DNA of 64,000 nucleotides from Candidatus Binatia bacterium (GTDB lineage Bacteria; Desulfobacterota; Binatia; HRBIN30), in contig JAKLJW010000001.1 of assembly GCA_023150935.1 (NCBI GenBank), forward strand, positions 329,877-393,876. Reading direction: 5' to 3'. The translations under genes were made by a program, and so were the position numbers. Under the pieces are notes generated by a model. That model was not told the DNA's origin. It saw only the letters and a list, made by a program, of their open reading frames with translations, and made no database searches. This document shows positions 38,278 to 48,187 of this stretch, piece by piece. Position 1 is the stretch's first letter. Every line of letters begins with the position of its first letter.

Positions 38278-38306
38278 TTGACGGTGCCGGCGTCCTCCGG
38301 TAGAGG
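38278..38306 (+). promoter_or_regulatory. Possible sigma-70 promoter of gpmA-xylBA
   Basis: TTGACG (38278-38283), 17-nt spacer, TAGAGG (38301-38306). The -10 is a weak match. It would give a ~110-nt leader before gpmA. Confidence 0.3.
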
Positions 38307-38420
38307 CTGCCTTTGCCGCGCGCCGACGGTGGTGCGTGGCGCTCCTCGGGGCGGGCGACGCGACCGCTGCGGGGCGATTCAGGTGGCGCTCGATTCGGCC
38401 GCCGCGGTTGGAGGTGATCC

Positions 38421-39164
38421 ATGCACAAACTCGTACTGCTGCGCCACGGCGAGAGCACGTGGAACAAGGAGAACCGGTTCACCGGCTGGACGGACGTCGG
38501 TCTCAGCGACAGGGGAGTCGAAGAGGCGACGGCGGCCGGGCGGCTGCTGAAGGCCGAAGGCTTCGCCTTCGACGAGGCGTTCACATCGGTCCTCAAGCGC
38601 GCCATCAAGACGCTCTGGCTCGCGCTCGAGGAACTCGATCAGATGTGGATTCCGGTCCACAACTCCTGGCGCCTGAACGAACGTCACTACGGCGCCCTGC
38701 AGGGACTGAACAAGGCCGAGACCGCCGCCAAGCACGGCATGGAACAGACCAACATCTGGCGGCGCAGTTACGATATCCCGCCCCCGGCGCTCGAACCGGG
38801 CGATCCGCGCAGTCCTGCCAACGATCCGCGCTATGCGGGACTCCGCGGGGACGACCTGCCGCTCACCGAGTGCCTCAAGGACACGGTGGAGCGCTTCCTT
38901 CCGTACTGGCACGACGTTATCGCGCCGACGATCGAGGCGGGGAGGCGCGTTATCGTGGCGGCGCACGGCAACAGTCTCCGCGCGCTGGTGAAGTACCTCG
39001 ACGACATCTCGAACGAGGCCATTGTCGGGCTGAACATTCCGACGGGGATTCCGCTCGTGTACGAACTCGACGACGATCTGAAACCGATACGCAACTATTA
39101 CCTTGGCGATCCCGAGGCGGCGAAGAAGGCCGCCGCGGCGGTTGCGGCACAACTCAAAGCCTGA
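38421..39164 (+). CDS. gpmA: 2,3-bisphosphoglycerate-dependent phosphoglycerate mutase
   Basis: 247 residues, family standard. Phospho-His motif [41 protein letters not shown] and the second catalytic His in [15 protein letters not shown]. Interconverts 3- and 2-phosphoglycerate. ATG follows GGAGG. Upstream of xylB by 32 nt, so glycolysis and xylose entry may be co-expressed. Confidence 0.96.
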   Translation: MHKLVLLRHGESTWNKENRFTGWTDVGLSDRGVEEATAAGRLLKAEGFAFDEAFTSVLKRAIKTLWLALEELDQMWIPVHNSWRLNERHYGALQGLNKAETAAKHGMEQTNIWRRSYDIPPPALEPGDPRSPANDPRYAGLRGDDLPLTECLKDTVERFLPYWHDVIAPTIEAGRRVIVAAHGNSLRALVKYLDDISNEAIVGLNIPTGIPLVYELDDDLKPIRNYYLGDPEAAKKAAAAVAAQLKA

Positions 39165-39196
39165 GGGTCCGCGGCGTCATCGAGCCCCAGAGCGAC

Positions 39197-40663
39197 GTGT
39201 ACCTCGGTATCGACATCGGCACGTCGGCGGTGAAGGCCCTGCTGATCGACGACGCTCAGCGGGTCGTCGCGCAGGCCGGGTCGCCCCTCGAGGTGTCGAG
39301 GCCGCGGCCCCTCTGGTCGGAACAGGATCCCGAAGACTGGTGGCGCGCCACCCTGGCGGCGGTCGAAGGCCTGCGGTCGCTGGCCCCGGCCGCCTTTGCG
39401 TCGCTCGCCGGTATTGGCCTTTCGGGGCAGATGCACGGGGCGGTGCTGCTCGATTCGCGAGACCGCGTGCTGCGGCCCGCCATTCTCTGGAACGACGGCC
39501 GCAGTGGCGCCGAGTGCGCGCTGCTCGAACGGCGCGAGCCGGCGCTGCGGACGATTACCGGCAATCTCGCCATGCCCGGCTTCACCGCGCCAAAGCTACT
39601 GTGGGTTGCGGCGCACGAACCGGAGATCTTCGCTGCGACCCGAAGGGTGTTGCTGCCCAAGGACTACGTGCGATTGCGGCTGACGGGCGAATACGCGTCG
39701 GACATGTCCGATGCCGCCGGTACGCTGTGGCTCGACGTCGCCGGACGACGCTGGTCGGCGGCGATGCTCGCAGCCACGGGTCTCTCCGAGGCTGCGGTGC
39801 CGCGGCTCGTCGAGGGTAGTGAGCCCAGTGGTGTGTTGCGCGCGGAGCTGGCCGGCGCCTGGGGTGTGCCGGGCCGGGTCGTGGTCGCCGGCGGCGCCGG
39901 CGACAATGCCGGCGGTGCCGCTGGTGCCGGGGTGATCGAGCCGGGCCAGGCCTTCGTATCGCTGGGAACCTCGGGCGTGTACTTCGTGGCGGGCGACCGC
40001 TTCGCTCCTCACCCGGCGGGAGCGGTGCACGCGTTCTGTCATTGCTTGCCGCAGCGCTGGCACCAGATGGGCGTGTTGCTCAGTGCCGCAAGCTGCCTCA
40101 CCTGGATTAGCGGCGTGACCGGCGCTTCGTCGGAGGCTGCCCTGCTCGCAGAAGTCGAAGCCCGGGATCGGGATCCGCGCGTGCTGTTCCTACCCTATCT
40201 TTCCGGCGAGAGGACCCCCCACAACGACCCGCTCGCTCGAGGCGCGTTCGTCGGCTTGACGCACGACACGACGCGGGCCGACCTCGGACGGGCCGTGCTC
40301 GAAGGCGTCGGCTTCGCGTTTGCGGACTGTCAGGCCGCGTTGCTCGCGGCCGGAACCAGAATCGAACGGGTCAGCGTTCTCGGCGGTGGTGCACGCAGTC
40401 GCTTCTGGGGCCGCATCCTTGCCAGTGCTCTCGGGCGGACGATCGAGTACCACAGCGGTGGCGAGGTTGGTCCGGCTTTCGGCGCGGCCCGCCTGGCGCG
40501 CCTCGCGGTCACCGGCGAGCCGCCCGCGGCGGTGTGCACCGCACCGGCGAGCGTAAGTGTCGTCGAGCCAGACCCTGGGCTGCGCGCCCGGTATGCGGAG
40601 CGATTCCCGGTGTTTCGCCGGTTATACAGAGATCTGCGGGAGAGCATGGCCGCGCTGGGTTGA
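39197..40663 (+). CDS. xylB: Xylulokinase
   Basis: 488 residues from GTG 39197, which matches the usual N-terminus ([15 protein letters not shown]). FGGY kinase: [19 protein letters not shown], catalytic Asp in [19 protein letters not shown] and the C-terminal [13 protein letters not shown]. Phosphorylates D-xylulose to enter the pentose phosphate pathway. 20 nt before xylA. Confidence 0.92.
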   Translation: MYLGIDIGTSAVKALLIDDAQRVVAQAGSPLEVSRPRPLWSEQDPEDWWRATLAAVEGLRSLAPAAFASLAGIGLSGQMHGAVLLDSRDRVLRPAILWNDGRSGAECALLERREPALRTITGNLAMPGFTAPKLLWVAAHEPEIFAATRRVLLPKDYVRLRLTGEYASDMSDAAGTLWLDVAGRRWSAAMLAATGLSEAAVPRLVEGSEPSGVLRAELAGAWGVPGRVVVAGGAGDNAGGAAGAGVIEPGQAFVSLGTSGVYFVAGDRFAPHPAGAVHAFCHCLPQRWHQMGVLLSAASCLTWISGVTGASSEAALLAEVEARDRDPRVLFLPYLSGERTPHNDPLARGAFVGLTHDTTRADLGRAVLEGVGFAFADCQAALLAAGTRIERVSVLGGGARSRFWGRILASALGRTIEYHSGGEVGPAFGAARLARLAVTGEPPAAVCTAPASVSVVEPDPGLRARYAERFPVFRRLYRDLRESMAALG

Positions 40664-40683
40664 GGCGCGGACGGGAGGCAACC

Positions 40684-42036
40684 ATGGGTCAGCCCTTCTT
40701 TCCGACGATCGAGCGTGTCCGCTACGAAGGCCGGGCAAGCGCCAATGCGCTGGCGTTTCGGTGGTACGATGCCGACCGGATCGTCCTCGGCAAGCGCCTT
40801 TCGGAACACCTGCGGCCGGCGGCGTGCTACTGGCACTCGTTCTGCTGGGATGGCACGGACATGTTTGGGGCCGGAACGTTCGCGCGTCCGTGGCTTGGCG
40901 GTGGCGACGCGATGGCGCTGGCGGCGCGCAAGACCGAAGTCGCTTTCGAGTTCTTCGAGAAGCTGGACGTGCCGTTCTTTACCTTTCACGACCGCGACGT
41001 GGCTCCCGAGGGCGCGACGTTGGCGGCCTCGAACGCGAACCTGGCGCGGGCGGTCGAGGGGATCGCCGCGGCGATGGAGCGCACCGGTGTGCGACTCCTC
41101 TGGGGCACGGCGAACCTGTTCAGCCACCGGCGTTACGCCGCCGGCGCGGCGACCAATCCCGACCCGGAGGTGTTCGCTTACGCCGCCGCGCAGGTAAAGC
41201 AGGCGATGGACGTCACGCGCCAGCTCGGCGGCGCCGGCTACGTTCTGTGGGGTGGAAGGGAAGGGTACGACACTCTGCTCAACACCGATCTCGGGCGCGA
41301 ACTGGAGCAACTCGGGCGCTTCATGAGTCTGGTCGTCGATTACAGGCATCGCAGCGGCTTTGCAGGCACGCTGCTCATCGAGCCGAAGCCGATGGAGCCG
41401 ACCAAGCACCAGTACGACCGGGACGCCGCCGCGGTGCACGCGTTCCTGCAGCGCTTCGGATTGGAGCGCGAGATACGACTCAACATCGAAGCGAACCACG
41501 CCACGCTGGCCGGGCACAGCTTCGAGCACGAGATCGCCTATGCGATTGCCAACGATCTTCTCGGCAGTGTCGACATCAACCGCGGCGACCCGCAAAACGG
41601 TTGGGATACCGACCAGTTCCCGAACAGCGTCGAGGAGCTTACGCTCGTGCTGTATCGCATCCTGGCGGCGGGGGGTCTGGGAAACGGTGGGTTCAACTTC
41701 GACGCGAAACTGCGGCGCCAGAGCGTCGATCCGCTCGACCTGTTCCACGCTCATATCGGCGGTATGGACACGCTCGCCCGCGCGCTGATCAACGGCGCGG
41801 CGCTGCTCGAGTCGAGGATTCTGGCGGCGGAGGTGAAGGCGCGCTACGCCGGCTGGGATGGTCGGCTGGGTCAGGCGATACTGCGCGGCAGTGCCACTCT
41901 GGACGATCTGGCCGCGCAGGCGCTTGCCGACGGCCTCGACCCGGCGCCGCGTTCGGGCGGCCAGGAACGCCTCGAGAACGCGGTCAGCCGCGCGATCGAC
42001 GCCGCAGCAACGGGTTCGGCCTCGGTATCGAGGTGA
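40684..42036 (+). CDS. xylA: Xylose isomerase
   Basis: 450 residues from ATG 40684 (GGGAGG upstream); class II length. Catalytic His-Asp in [13 protein letters not shown], substrate/metal motifs [42 protein letters not shown] and [18 protein letters not shown] are complete. Converts D-xylose to D-xylulose with divalent metal. No xylose transporter or XylR is in the window. Confidence 0.96.
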   Translation: MGQPFFPTIERVRYEGRASANALAFRWYDADRIVLGKRLSEHLRPAACYWHSFCWDGTDMFGAGTFARPWLGGGDAMALAARKTEVAFEFFEKLDVPFFTFHDRDVAPEGATLAASNANLARAVEGIAAAMERTGVRLLWGTANLFSHRRYAAGAATNPDPEVFAYAAAQVKQAMDVTRQLGGAGYVLWGGREGYDTLLNTDLGRELEQLGRFMSLVVDYRHRSGFAGTLLIEPKPMEPTKHQYDRDAAAVHAFLQRFGLEREIRLNIEANHATLAGHSFEHEIAYAIANDLLGSVDINRGDPQNGWDTDQFPNSVEELTLVLYRILAAGGLGNGGFNFDAKLRRQSVDPLDLFHAHIGGMDTLARALINGAALLESRILAAEVKARYAGWDGRLGQAILRGSATLDDLAAQALADGLDPAPRSGGQERLENAVSRAIDAAATGSASVSR

Positions 42037-42123
42037 GCACGAGCTTCCGCCACGGTCGCCGAGTGTGCCCGGGGGAGGGATCGATACGGAACCCCCTGAA
42101 AGCTGCCAGCCCGCAGCCTACCT

Positions 42124-43368
42124 TTACGCGTTCCGCGGCCCCGTCGGGATATCCTTGAACGGCACGTCCTTATCGAGCCGCACATCGGGCGGCAGCATGA
42201 GAATGCGTTCGGCGATGATGTTGCGCAGGATTTCGTCGGTGCCGCCGGCAATGCGAAGGCCCGGAATGCCCATGTAGGTTTCCTGCCACGCGGCCTCTTC
42301 AGGGGCGATGCCCGGTTCCGTGACGGCGCCGGCGGGACCGAGGACGTCCATGGCAAAGCTTGCCATGTCCTGTTTCAGTACGGCGCCGACGAGTTTGCCG
42401 ATGGAGCCTTCCGGACCGGGGATGGCGCCGCGCGACAGTGCGGTAAGGGTGCGATAGCCGGTGTACTGGAGGCCCTTGCCGCGGACATAGAAGCGGGCGA
42501 GGCGCTGGCGTACGGCGGGATCGTCGAGGGCGGGGCGGCCGTTCCAATCGGTCTCTCGGGCAAGGCGCATCAGATCCGCGAACTCCGGGCCGCCGGCACC
42601 GCCCCCGATCGAGAGGCGTTCGTTCATGAGTGTCGTGATGGCGCCCCGCCAGCCTTCGCCGACGGCGCCGACGCGGTTCTTGTCGGAGATCCGCACGTCG
42701 GTGAAGAACACCTCGTTGAACACGGCACCGCCGTTGATCTGTTTGATCGGCCGGATCTCGATGCCCGGCGACTTCATGTCGATGATGAAGTAGGTGATGC
42801 CGGCGTGCTTGGGCCTGGTCGGGTCGGTACGCGTCAGGATCATGCCCCACTGCGAGTACTGGGCACCGGTGGTCCAGATCTTCTGTCCGTTGATGACCCA
42901 GTCGTCTCCGTCGCGGACCGCCGTGGTGCGCAGGCCGCCGAGGTCGGAACCCGCACTGGGTTCGCTGAAGAGCTGACACCAGATCTCTTCGCCGCGCAGC
43001 ATCGGCCGCAGGTAGCGCTTCTTTTGCTCGTCGGTACCGTGCGCCATGATCGTCGGGCCAAGCATTCCCTGGCCGATCGCGAAGATATTCGGCGGCGTCC
43101 TGAACCGGCTCTCTTCCTGGTGCCAGATCACCGCCTGGATCGCGCTGGCGCCGCGACCGCCGTATTCGGTAGGCCACGTCATACAGGCCCAGCCGGCGTC
43201 CGCCTTCTTGGCCTGCCACTGCTTGGCCGTGACGATGACTTCCGACCCGCCGCGCTCCGACATGACAGCCGCGGCGTCGCCGGGTTTCAGACGTTCAGCG
43301 TTGGCTTCCAGCCAGGCGCGGGCTTCGGCGCGAAACTTCGTTTCCTCGGCGGTGTCGTTGAAATCCAT
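42124..43368 (-). CDS. Acyl-CoA dehydrogenase (large-chain type)
   Basis: 414 residues. FAD-binding acyl-CoA dehydrogenase: EEYGG-like TEYGGRGASAIQAV, QLFSEPSAGSDLGGL (substrate/flavin motif), WVINGQKIWTTGAQYSQW, and C-terminal GIAGGTDEI-like GLRIAGGTDEILRNIIAERIL. Downstream partner of another acyl-CoA dehydrogenase, 19 nt away. Such unlike pairs often form heteromeric enzymes for steroid side chains or branched acyl-CoA (known in actinobacteria). Confidence 0.9.
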   Translation of the reverse strand: MDFNDTAEETKFRAEARAWLEANAERLKPGDAAAVMSERGGSEVIVTAKQWQAKKADAGWACMTWPTEYGGRGASAIQAVIWHQEESRFRTPPNIFAIGQGMLGPTIMAHGTDEQKKRYLRPMLRGEEIWCQLFSEPSAGSDLGGLRTTAVRDGDDWVINGQKIWTTGAQYSQWGMILTRTDPTRPKHAGITYFIIDMKSPGIEIRPIKQINGGAVFNEVFFTDVRISDKNRVGAVGEGWRGAITTLMNERLSIGGGAGGPEFADLMRLARETDWNGRPALDDPAVRQRLARFYVRGKGLQYTGYRTLTALSRGAIPGPEGSIGKLVGAVLKQDMASFAMDVLGPAGAVTEPGIAPEEAAWQETYMGIPGLRIAGGTDEILRNIIAERILMLPPDVRLDKDVPFKDIPTGPRNA

Positions 43369-43387
43369 GCTGCGGTCTCCTCTTCGT

Positions 43388-44530
43388 TCAGGCGTAAGGC
43401 TGTGCGGCAGGATGCGAGGTGTCGGGGGCCGTCGCGGCGAGCAACTCGATCAAGCGTTCGCGCCACTGATCGGCACTGCCCAGAATGGTGCCGAGCAACT
43501 TGGCGCGGCGATAGAACAGGTGGCAGTCGTACTCCCAGGTGAAGCCGACACCGCCGTGCATTTGCACGATTTCCCGGCTGGCGAGGTCGAAGGCGTCCGT
43601 CGCCGTGATCCGACAACCGCAGGCGGCGGTGGGCAGGTCGGGACTCGCGTTGCTGAGCGCCCAGGCGCCGTAATAGGCGTTCGATCGGGCCAGCTCGATC
43701 TCGACGTAGAGATCGGCCATCCGATGCTTGAGCGCCTGGAACGAGGCCACCGGCCGGCCGAAGGCGTAGCGGCCCATGGTGTACTCGCGAGTGATCTCGA
43801 ACGCGCGTTGCGCGCCGCCCAGTTGCTCGAACGCCATGAGCACCGCGGCGCGATCGAGGAGGGCTTGCGCGCGTTCCCAGCCGCGCCCCTCGGGTCCGAG
43901 CACGGTGGCCGGCGCGTTGTCGAATTCGAGCACTGCCATGGAACGACTCGGATCGAGCGAGTGTAACGGTCTCCGCTTAACGCCCGGCCCGGTGAGGTCC
44001 GCCAGCACCAGCGACAGGCCGTGCTCGGTGCGGGCCGTCACGACCGCGAAGTGAGCGACGTCGCCGTCGAGCACGGGCATCTTGGTGCCGGAGAGGCGTC
44101 CTGCGGAAAGAGTTGCCGAAACGCTGCTGGGTCCCTGACGCCCGGGGCGTTCGGCGTGTGCGAACGTTCCGATTGCCTCGCCGGAGGACAGCCTGGGCAG
44201 GTACTGCTTCTTCTGCGCATCGGTGCCGTCCAGGACGATGGCCTCCGTTGCCAGGTAGACGCTGGACGAAAAGGGAATCGGAGCGAGGGCGCGGCCGATC
44301 TCCTCGGCGATCACGGCGAGTTCGAGGTGCCCCAGCCCGGCACCGCCATATTCCTCGGGAATCGCGGTTCCGAGCCAGCCGAGTTGGGCGGCACCTCGCC
44401 AGAGCGTGTCGGAGCAGGGTGTGTCCGATTCCAGCACGGCGCGACACACGCTGAGGGGCGCGTGCTCCTCGAGAAACTCGCGCGCGGTAGTCCGCAGCAT
44501 CTTCTGGTCGTCGGAGAAATCGAAGTTCAT
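43388..44530 (-). CDS. Acyl-CoA dehydrogenase (partner subunit type)
   Basis: 380 residues. FDFSDDQKMLRTTAREFLEE, IPEEYGGAGLGHLELAVIAEEIG, and VMHGG-like IVQMHGGVGFTWEYDCHLFYRRAK. The middle flavin/substrate loop is weaker (AHAERPGRQGPSS) than in the neighbour, as in accessory subunits. ATG follows GGGAGG. First of the two-gene operon; a promoter with perfect TTGACA lies 49-76 nt upstream. Confidence 0.88.
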   Translation of the reverse strand: MNFDFSDDQKMLRTTAREFLEEHAPLSVCRAVLESDTPCSDTLWRGAAQLGWLGTAIPEEYGGAGLGHLELAVIAEEIGRALAPIPFSSSVYLATEAIVLDGTDAQKKQYLPRLSSGEAIGTFAHAERPGRQGPSSVSATLSAGRLSGTKMPVLDGDVAHFAVVTARTEHGLSLVLADLTGPGVKRRPLHSLDPSRSMAVLEFDNAPATVLGPEGRGWERAQALLDRAAVLMAFEQLGGAQRAFEITREYTMGRYAFGRPVASFQALKHRMADLYVEIELARSNAYYGAWALSNASPDLPTAACGCRITATDAFDLASREIVQMHGGVGFTWEYDCHLFYRRAKLLGTILGSADQWRERLIELLAATAPDTSHPAAQPYA

Positions 44531-44578
44531 ATGCCTCCCCGGGGTTTGCGTCAGGACGCCGCCGCTCGCTGCCCACGC

Positions 44579-44606
44579 TGCTTATATCAGTGCATCTCTG
44601 TGTCAA
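44579..44606 (-). promoter_or_regulatory. Sigma-70 promoter of the acyl-CoA dehydrogenase pair
   Basis: Reading the minus strand: TTGACA (44606-44601), then TAAGCA (44584-44579) with a 16-nt spacer. TATAAG, two bases earlier, would give a short 14-nt spacer. The AT-rich patch lies in the divergent region with the PLP decarboxylase. Confidence 0.45.
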
Positions 44607-44706
44607 TGGGATCCCGCTCGCGGCGCTCGTGCCGGGTCCGGTTGCCACCCACGGTCGCATCCGATAAGCCCACGGCGCGCGAGAGCGAACCGCAGAGGAG
44701 GCCGCG

Positions 44707-46158
44707 ATGAAGATTCCCGCCCAGGGACTGCCCCGAGACGAGCTGTTCGCGAAGCTCGAAGCGTTCCGTGCCAATGACATGCCGTGGCGCGACGGCCGCA
44801 CGTGGGCGTACGTTTACGACCCCGGCGCGGAGGCGGAGTCGGTCATCAAACAGGCATATACCATGTACCTCTCGGAGAACGCGCTCGACCCGACCGTGTT
44901 CCCGAGCATGCTCCGGCTGGAAGCCGAACTCGTCGCCATGGCCGCCGCGCACCTGCGGGGCGATGAGAACGTTGTCGGCAACTTCACCAGCGGAGGGACC
45001 GAAAGTCTGATTCTTGCCGTCAAGACCGCGCGTGACTTCAATCGCGCCAGGCGCCCGCACATCGGTGTGCCCGAGATGGTGCTGCCGATCACGGCGCACG
45101 CCTCCTTCCAGAAGGCCGGGCATTACCTCGACGTCAAACCGGTCATGGTTCCCGTCGATCCCCAGACCTTCCGCGCCGACCCCGCGGCGATCCGGCGCGC
45201 TATCACGCCCAACACCATCCTGCTGGTCGGCTCGGCGATCTCCTACGCGCACGGCGTCGTGGACCCGATCCGCGAGATCGGGCAGATCGCCCTCGATCAC
45301 GACCTGTTGCTGCACGTCGACGGCTGTATGGGCGGGTTCCTGCTGCCTTACTTCAGGCGGCTCGGGGCACCGGTGCCGGACTTCGAGTTCAACGTACCCG
45401 GGGTGACGTCGATCTCGATGGACTTCCACAAGTACGCGTTTGCGGCAAAGGGAGCCTCGGTAATCCTGTACCGCAACAAGGAGCTGCGAAGACACCAGAT
45501 CTACGCCTGTTCGAACTGGACGGGTTACACGGTCATCAATCCGACGGTGCAGAGCACGAAGTCGGGCGGTCCGCTGGCGGCGGCGTGGGCGGTTCTGAAC
45601 TTCTTCGGCGATGCCGGTTACATGGAGATCGCCCGTCAGGTGCTTGAGGCCACCCGGCGCATTGCCGACGGGGTCGAGAAGATCGAGGAACTGCGTCTGC
45701 TCGGACGGCCGGACATGAACCTGGTTGCGTTCACGTCCGACTCGGTCAGCGTATTCCACATCGTCGACGAGATGAGGCAGCGGGGATGGTTCGTGCAGCC
45801 GCAACTCGGGTTCGACTCTTCTAAGGAGAACATCCACCTCTCGGTCAATCCGGCGAGCGTGCGCTGGGTCGAGCCGTTGCTCGCCGATCTGCGGACCTGC
45901 GTCGAGGAGGCGCGGGCGTTGCCCTCGGGGGAGACGGCAGCGCAAGTGCGCGAGCTGTTCGGGAGCGTCGACCCGGAGACGCTGACGGACGAGACCTTCG
46001 CGCAGATGCTGGGTATGGCAGGTGTGCAGGGAACGGCGCTGCCGGCCCGGATGGCCGGGATCAACGAGATGCTGAATGCGCTGCCGGCGAAGCTGCGCGA
46101 GCGCTTGCTGATCGAGTACCTGAACGACCTCATGCGCTATAGGGCGGAAGGGGAGTAG
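44707..46158 (+). CDS. Group II PLP-dependent decarboxylase, sphingosine-1-phosphate lyase-like
   Basis: 483 residues. NFTSGGTESLILAVKTARD binds the PLP phosphate, HVDGCMGGFLLPY supplies the Asp, and Lys242 in SMDFHKYAFAAKG forms the Schiff base. The YAFAAKGASVILYRN context matches sphingosine-1-phosphate lyase and bacterial tyrosine/aspartate decarboxylases. Substrate unknown; given Xsc downstream, a sulfonated amino acid is one possibility. Its last 22 nt overlap the convergent dehydrogenase gene. Confidence 0.82.
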   Translation: MKIPAQGLPRDELFAKLEAFRANDMPWRDGRTWAYVYDPGAEAESVIKQAYTMYLSENALDPTVFPSMLRLEAELVAMAAAHLRGDENVVGNFTSGGTESLILAVKTARDFNRARRPHIGVPEMVLPITAHASFQKAGHYLDVKPVMVPVDPQTFRADPAAIRRAITPNTILLVGSAISYAHGVVDPIREIGQIALDHDLLLHVDGCMGGFLLPYFRRLGAPVPDFEFNVPGVTSISMDFHKYAFAAKGASVILYRNKELRRHQIYACSNWTGYTVINPTVQSTKSGGPLAAAWAVLNFFGDAGYMEIARQVLEATRRIADGVEKIEELRLLGRPDMNLVAFTSDSVSVFHIVDEMRQRGWFVQPQLGFDSSKENIHLSVNPASVRWVEPLLADLRTCVEEARALPSGETAAQVRELFGSVDPETLTDETFAQMLGMAGVQGTALPARMAGINEMLNALPAKLRERLLIEYLNDLMRYRAEGE

Positions 46159-47030
46159 GCGAGGGCTTTGAGGCGAGCGATCAGGCTCGAGGTGTCCCAA
46201 CGGCGGCCGCCGAGGGCCTGCACTTCGGCGTAGAACTGATCGACCAGCCCCGTCACCGGCAGGCTCGCTCCGTTGCGCCGCGCCTCGGCGAGCGCGAATC
46301 CGAGGTCCTTGCGCATCCAGTCGACCGCGAAGCCGAAGTCGAACCGGCCGTCGATCATCGTCTGCCAGCGGTTCTCCATCTGCCACGATTGGGCGGCGCC
46401 GCGCGAAATGACCTCGATCACCGTGGCGACGTCGAGGCCGGCGGCCTGCGCGAAGTGCAGGCCCTCGGCGAGCCCCTGCAGGAGGCCGGCAATACAGATC
46501 TGATTTACCATCTTGGCGAGTTGCCCGCTCCCGCTGGGACCGATGCGCTTGACGGTGCGGGCGTACGCGGCGATCGCCGGTGCGGCGCGTTCGAACGCCG
46601 TCGCCTCCCCTCCGATCATGACACTGAGGGCTCCGTTTTCCGCGCCGGACTGGCCCCCGGAAACGGGCGCATCGAGGAAGGCGATGCCCTTGCCGTCTGC
46701 CAGCGCGGCCAGGTCACGCGCGAGCGCGGCCGACGTGGTGGTGTGATCGACGAATACGGTGCCGGGGCGCATCGCGGCAAAGGCGCCCGTCGGTGCACAG
46801 GTCACGGCCCGCACGTCGTCGTCGTTGCCGACACAGGCGAAGACCAGATCGGCATCGCGCGCGGCAGCCGCGGGGGTGTCGGCCACGGCGCCGGCGTAGG
46901 CGGTCGCCCAGCGCTCGGCGCGGGCCCGGGTCCGGTTGAAAACGGTGACGCGATGGCCAGCGCGAGCCAGGTGCCCTGCCATCGGGTAACCCATGACTCC
47001 GAGACCGATGAACCCGACCGATTCTGCCAT
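46137..47030 (-). CDS. Beta-hydroxyacid dehydrogenase, 3-hydroxyisobutyrate dehydrogenase family
   Basis: 297 residues. NAD(P)-binding GFIGLGVMGYPMA (6-18), substrate motif LDAPVSGGQSGAENGALSVM, catalytic Lys173 in GSGQLAKMVNQ. The family includes 3-hydroxyisobutyrate, tartronate-semialdehyde and sulfolactaldehyde reductases (YihU). Exact substrate open. Convergent overlap of 22 nt with the PLP decarboxylase. Confidence 0.85.
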   Translation of the reverse strand: MAESVGFIGLGVMGYPMAGHLARAGHRVTVFNRTRARAERWATAYAGAVADTPAAAARDADLVFACVGNDDDVRAVTCAPTGAFAAMRPGTVFVDHTTTSAALARDLAALADGKGIAFLDAPVSGGQSGAENGALSVMIGGEATAFERAAPAIAAYARTVKRIGPSGSGQLAKMVNQICIAGLLQGLAEGLHFAQAAGLDVATVIEVISRGAAQSWQMENRWQTMIDGRFDFGFAVDWMRKDLGFALAEARRNGASLPVTGLVDQFYAEVQALGGRRWDTSSLIARLKALAYSPSAL

Positions 47031-47126
47031 GTGCGCCTCCCTGGCGTGCCGGCGATGCGTGCGACGCGCGTGTGCAAAGTCGTAGCACCGCGGCCGCGGT
47101 CGACGGAAGCGGGCGCATCGATTGAA

Positions 47127-47216
47127 GCCCGGGGCAGGGCCCGACTTGACGCGAGCATCGCCAGTGTTCGATACAAGACTGCGGCCCGGGTCGAGCCCGG
47201 GCAAGACCCGACATTG
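47127..47216. repeat. Imperfect direct repeat and GC hairpin upstream of the SDR-xsc operon
   Basis: Two related 22-nt copies (47127-47148 and 47195-47216) share GCCCGGG, CCCGAC and a terminal TTG. The second overlaps a hairpin with 7-bp arms GCCCGGG (47184-47190) and CCCGGGC (47196-47202). They occupy most of the 266-nt region between divergent dehydrogenase genes. Function unknown. Confidence 0.35.
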
Positions 47217-47230
47217 GGATGGAGGATCGA

Positions 47231-47296
47231 ATGCCGGAAACGACGGGCGGTGGGCCCGGCAGACACCTGCGCACGGAGCCGCCTGGCGGCTGGTGA
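47231..47296 (+). CDS. Possible 21-residue leader peptide / interrupted N-terminus
   Basis: ATG 47231 follows GGAGG (47221-47225) by five bases, the best ribosome site in this region. The frame runs 21 codons (MPETTGGGPGR... ending in GGW) to TGA at 47294-47296. The SDR GTG at 47297 follows at once in the same frame. Either this is a leader ORF that feeds ribosomes to the SDR, or an in-frame stop interrupts a longer SDR N-terminus. Confidence 0.45.
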   Translation: MPETTGGGPGRHLRTEPPGGW

Positions 47297-48187
47297 GTGG
47301 GGCGGCGGGCGCTGCACGTGGGAACACACCGCGATTTCGCCGGCAAGGTGGTGGTGGTCACCGGCGCCGGCGGTGGACTGGGTAGTGCTTTCGCGCGGCG
47401 TTTTGCCCGGGCCGGCGCGCACCTCGGGCTACTCGACGTCGACGGCACCAAGCTCGGCGCCATTGCGGCCGAACTCGGCGAGCAGGGTGTGTCGCACATG
47501 GCGGTGCCGGGTGACGTCACCGACGAGACCGGGTGCCGCGCGGCCATCGGCGCGGTGCGCCGTGAGCTCGGGGGCATCGACGTGCTCGTCAACAATGCCG
47601 GGATCACGCATCGCAGCGCCTTCGCCGACACCGACGCGATCGTGTATCGGAAGGTCATGGGCGTGAATTTCTTCGGCCCGTTGTACTGCACGCAGGCGGC
47701 CCTCCCCAGTCTGCTCGAGCGGCGCGGCCTGATTATCACTATCACCTCGATCGCAGGCCTCGCCCCGCTGCTCGGGCGGACCGGCTACGCCGCCAGTAAG
47801 CACGCCTGCCACGGGCTCTTCGGTAGCCTGCGCGCCGAACTGCAGGGCACCGGGGTGGACGTCATGCTGGTCTGTCCGGGGTTTACGGCGACCGGTATTG
47901 CCAGGGCGGCGCTCGACGGCGACGGCAGTGTCACGCGGCATCCGCAGTCGACCGTCGGCCGCGTCGCCACGCCAGAGAGCGTGGCGGAAGCCGTCTTTCG
48001 CGGCGCCACCAGAAGCAAGCGTCTCCTCGTGCTCACGGGCGTGGGCAAGGCGACATATCTCATCAACCGGCTGGCCCCTGCTCTTTACGAGCGGTTGATG
48101 GCGCGTTCGCTGCGCCACGAGTTCGACCGCACGCCCGCCGCAGCCCCCGGCGCGCAGTCGAACGCCTCGCCGGCCACAAGGAAGTGA
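47297..48187 (+). CDS. Short-chain dehydrogenase/reductase coupled to xsc
   Basis: 296 residues from GTG 47297; GTG 47318 is an alternative. VVVTGAGGGLGSAFA, NNAGITHRS, serine in ITITSIAGLA, Tyr-Lys in GYAASKHACHG. Its stop overlaps the Xsc GTG as GTGA, so the two are made together. In some bacteria sulfoacetaldehyde reductase (IsfD) is an SDR, which would fit an isethionate/sulfoacetaldehyde link; this is inference from context, since the sequence itself is a generic SDR with a ~45-residue C-terminal extension. Confidence 0.78.
   Translation: MGRRALHVGTHRDFAGKVVVVTGAGGGLGSAFARRFARAGAHLGLLDVDGTKLGAIAAELGEQGVSHMAVPGDVTDETGCRAAIGAVRRELGGIDVLVNNAGITHRSAFADTDAIVYRKVMGVNFFGPLYCTQAALPSLLERRGLIITITSIAGLAPLLGRTGYAASKHACHGLFGSLRAELQGTGVDVMLVCPGFTATGIARAALDGDGSVTRHPQSTVGRVATPESVAEAVFRGATRSKRLLVLTGVGKATYLINRLAPALYERLMARSLRHEFDRTPAAAPGAQSNASPATRK

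Noticed and set aside
47184..47202. tRNA-like T-arm (GGGTCGAGCCC)
   Set aside because: No acceptor stem, anticodon arm or TTC loop is present around it; it is part of a GC repeat.
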